A stretch of 64,000 nucleotides of DNA from Burkholderiaceae bacterium (lineage in GTDB: Bacteria > Pseudomonadota > Gammaproteobacteria > Burkholderiales > Burkholderiaceae): assembly GCA_947462685.1 (NCBI GenBank), contig CANHPL010000001.1:225369-289368 (forward strand). Reading direction: 5' to 3'. Positions 62,135 to 64,000 of the stretch are shown in pieces. A model generated the notes under the pieces. It saw nothing but the letters and a program-made list of their open reading frames with translations. It was not told the DNA's origin and searched no databases. The position numbers and the translations under genes were made by a program. Position 1 is the first letter of the stretch. Every line of letters begins with the position of its first letter.

Positions 62135-62190
62135 GTACTTTTAAGGGACATGTCATGATACGGATATCAACCGTCTATCCACTAGACGCT
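62135..62190 (+). repeat. Palindromic repeat, copy 6
   Basis: GTACTTTTAAGGGAC is followed by ATGTCATGATACGGATATCAA, then CCGTCTATCCACTAGACG. It shares ATCAA..GTCTATC..ACTAGAC with copy 4, showing a repeat unit of about 60 bp. Confidence 0.65.
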
Positions 62191-62556
62191 GCTGCTAGTC
62201 GCTCATATAAATGACAGTCAAACAAGTTTTTTGGCATCTTGACACATAATTTTAAAACAGATTGCACGGATCCTGATCGACTAATTAAATTTCATGCTTG
62301 CTTCACAAAAATATGTCCATATGTATGTTACAGAACTATTGCTTTAAAAAATACAGCATATAGTTCACTTAGAAATGGTCAAGCAGACATTAGAGGATAC
62401 GATAAGTAAGTAGTTTTTCTGCTTTCTGACTTACTGATAACAATCGCCAAATCTTCATTTCTATTGACTTCGCTGTGCTTTAACGAACAATAAAGAGAGC
62501 ATCATTTTTTTAAATAGCTTCAACTATCCAAAGAGACTAAACCGAAGGAGTTAATT

Positions 62557-62958
62557 ATGCTTAAGTATCTCGGGATCTATTTTTTATTTTTGATTTCCCT
62601 TGTCTTGGTCGATATGATTTGGCTTTTAGGCATCGCTAAAACCATGTATCAAGATGAAATGGGTGACTTAATGGCCAGCAAACCGAAACTTGTGGCTGGT
62701 TTAGCCTTTTATGTGCTGTATGCGATTGGTGTTTGTATTTTCGTGCTCGTACCTGCACTCTCGAGTCAGTCATGGTTAGACGCGGCTCTCTATGGCGCGC
62801 TCTTCGGATTTTTTTGCTATATGACCTATGATCTAACCAATCTTGCAGTAATACGTAACTTTCCAACACGGTTGGCTTATATTGATATGGCTTGGGGAAG
62901 CTTTGCAACAGCCGCGATGTGTAGCTTTACCTACTGGGTAGGCAACAAAATATCATAA
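62557..62958 (+). CDS. DUF2177 family membrane protein (paralogue 2)
   Basis: This 133-residue paralogue of the protein at 46572 has the same length and the signature DMIWLLGIAKTMYQDEMGDLM and FGFFCYMTYDLTNLAVIRNFPTRLAYIDMAWGSF. Four helices are expected. It starts with ATG and AAGGAG at good distance. The opposite orientation and flanking position relative to the repeat-rich zone suggest an old duplication or border gene. Function is unknown. Confidence 0.88.
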   Translation: MLKYLGIYFLFLISLVLVDMIWLLGIAKTMYQDEMGDLMASKPKLVAGLAFYVLYAIGVCIFVLVPALSSQSWLDAALYGALFGFFCYMTYDLTNLAVIRNFPTRLAYIDMAWGSFATAAMCSFTYWVGNKIS

Positions 62959-63096
62959 GATCTCTTGAGCTATTGAAAAAGTTTGTCTCGGATATGTCGC
63001 GTAATAAAAGCATTTAATTTAGCCTTACCGAGACTCGACGCGATAAGTTTCGTTCTTTCAAAAGAGCCTACCACCCATTAAAGAGGAAGCCAAGTC

Positions 63097-63717
63097 ATGC
63101 TATAGACCATATGTGATATTTTAGTAGATGATTATGAGCGTAATTGGATTACAAGCAGAGATGGTAATGTAAGCATCCGTCATCATGATCGTGACCATTT
63201 TTACATTACCCCTGGTGGAGTTCGTAAGCAAACTTTGCAACCCGATCAGTTTAAAAAAATAAAACTTATCGACAACTCTTGGCAAAAAATGGCGTACACA
63301 GAGATCAGTCGCAATCTAAAACCCAGCAGTGAGTTACCTCTCCATTTTGGTCTACAAAAAAAGCTGGGGCAACACATGGATGAGGTTAGAGTTGTTGTTC
63401 ATGTTCATCCAACTTACTGTAACGCTGCAATGCATGCCAACATTAATTTAAGTACGATATGCGATTCATTCCCGGAACTGAATCGTTATACTCGTGTAGC
63501 TAAAAACGTAGAAGATGTTGCGCCAATAAGTCAAGAATTAGTGAATGAGTGTCATAAAAATCTATGTTTAAATACGGATGGTTTTATTAGCGTTGATATA
63601 TTAGGCATTAAACGGCACGGGGTCGTTGCGATTGACAATTCTCCAAGGAGAGCATACGAGCATATAGAACGTCTTGAACATATTTGTAAGATAGTTTTGG
63701 CGTCTGGTAATTATTAA
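63097..63717 (+). pseudogene. Class II aldolase/adducin-family gene with nonsense codon at position 3
   Basis: In frame from ATG 63097 the sequence reads M-L-stop(TAG)-T-I-C-D-I-LVDDYERNWITSRDGNVSIRH, then ITPGGVRKQ. It continues with the metal motif VVVHVHPTYCNAAMHAN and C-terminal GIKRHGVVA. The N-terminal segment (WITSRDGNVSIR...ITPGGVRKQ) is the class II aldolase signature. GAGGA lies upstream of the ATG, so the TAG at 63103 is a true interruption. Translation might restart at TTG 63235, but this would delete the conserved Asn-rich motif. Length without the stop would be about 206. Confidence 0.75.
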
Positions 63718-63769
63718 ATGCAATTTTCTAAACGCTTTTTCGAAAGACTTATCATCTACAGAGAGTAAC

Positions 63770-63795
63770 GAGTGTCGATTATATCGACTTTACTC
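63770..63795. repeat. Inverted repeat GAGTGTC, copy 2 (decayed)
   Basis: GAGTGTCGATTATATCGAC then TTTACTC. It matches the copy at 62094 with a changed right arm. Confidence 0.45.
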
Positions 63796-63854
63796 AAAAA
63801 ACCATCTAACTTGTGGGGCCTTTTGAGAACATTGATATATTCAAAAGGACAGTC

Positions 63855-63900
63855 AAACAGGATTCATCATCCCCACTTGTAGAGGATTCAACAAACTAGA
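63855..63900 (+). repeat. Segment AAACAGGATT...CATCCCC, second copy of the 58725 stretch
   Basis: AAACAGGATTCATCATCCCC, then AGAGGATTCAACAAACTAGAT. The copy at 58725 reads AAACAGGATTGTTCATCCC, then AAAGGATTTGATCTC and ACTAGAC. Both lie between a palindrome-type sequence and a tRNA-derived end, so they form part of one composite repeat. Confidence 0.5.
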
Positions 63901-63969
63901 TCATTGTTCCGCATAAAACAGGCATTAAAAACCCAAACTGACAGAATCAATTGAGGTTTCTGAGATTCT

Positions 63970-64000
63970 TGGTTGCCCGTGGCGGAATCGAACCAGGGCC
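63970..64000 (-). repeat. tRNA-derived 3' end at the right edge, copy 8 (cut by window)
   Basis: On the minus strand GGCCCTGGTTCGATTCCG, then CCACGGGCAACCA. This is the only copy of the CCTGG subfamily with a full TTCGATT T-loop, but CCTGG cannot pair with CCGCC. It is therefore either another remnant or a different tRNA. The 5' side lies outside the window. Confidence 0.5.

Larger units (their letters stand above)
62069..62556. other. Noncoding gap with palindromes
   Basis: This 488-bp region holds the inverted repeat GAGTGTC...GACACTC (62094-62116) and palindrome copy 6 at 62135 with its long tail (ATCAACCGTCTATCCACTAG). No tRNA-derived remnant was seen. The promoters for the cupredoxin operon (leftward) and the DUF2177 gene (rightward) should lie here. 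Confidence 0.5.

Noticed and set aside
63970..64000. An intact tRNA gene at the right edge
   Set aside because: Only 31 bases are visible, and the T-arm CCTGG does not pair with CCGCC; an intact tRNA cannot be claimed from this.
50452..64000. CRISPR array as explanation of the regular repeats
   Set aside because: Copies are hundreds to thousands of bases apart, with genes between them and no uniform spacers; no cas gene was seen.

Overview
The window looks like a chromosome segment of a low-GC betaproteobacterium of the Polynucleobacter type (freshwater Burkholderiales). The basis is gatCAB diverging from mreBCD-mrdA-rodA, an HU gene convergent with rodA, five orphan tripartite-tricarboxylate (Bug/TctC) binding proteins, and AT-rich codon use throughout. 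Genus placement is inference from gene order and family content; no database search was possible.

Layout. 1-13 kb is housekeeping: gatCAB (minus; gatB runs off the left edge), the rod-shape and elongasome operon mreB-mreC-mreD-mrdA-rodA (plus), hup, dsbB, a UPF0016 cation exporter and prfC. 13-34 kb is metabolic and accessory: Bug receptors paired with catabolic enzymes (MmgE/PrpD; amidohydrolase plus two beta-hydroxyacid dehydrogenases), an ArsR-controlled drug efflux pump, permeases, an MBOAT/SGNH polysaccharide O-acylation operon, two glycosyltransferases, a ModA-like protein and rsuA. 34-46 kb holds a Tat-exported PhoX phosphatase, a CBS protein, a copper module (CopZ-like chaperone and CopA ATPase, next to a dead arsC fragment), the ergothioneine genes egtD-egtB, an MFS permease and a hydrolase/Bug pair.

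46-64 kb is a different landscape: short gene modules separated by long noncoding gaps. The cargo includes two paralogous DUF2177 membrane proteins, two paralogous small cytochromes c, ArsH, a UspA stress protein behind a perfect FNR/ANR box, a SHP/DHC/cytochrome b haem operon, a cluster of tiny membrane proteins, the adenine-salvage pair apt/nucleosidase, PsiE, a kelch protein, a cupredoxin and a class II aldolase with a nonsense codon at position 3. The gaps contain at least eight degenerate copies of a tRNA 3' half, best explained as tRNA-Phe, all on the minus strand. Five of them are followed by a terminator-like hairpin. The gaps also contain about seven copies of a 15-bp palindrome (GTCCTTTTAAAGGAC) with a shared downstream tail.

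The tRNA-derived and palindromic repeats are the most unusual signal in the window. They read either as scars of repeated integration at a tRNA gene or as a tRNA-derived repeat family spreading between accessory modules. No intact tRNA, rRNA, CRISPR array, integrase or transposase gene was seen.
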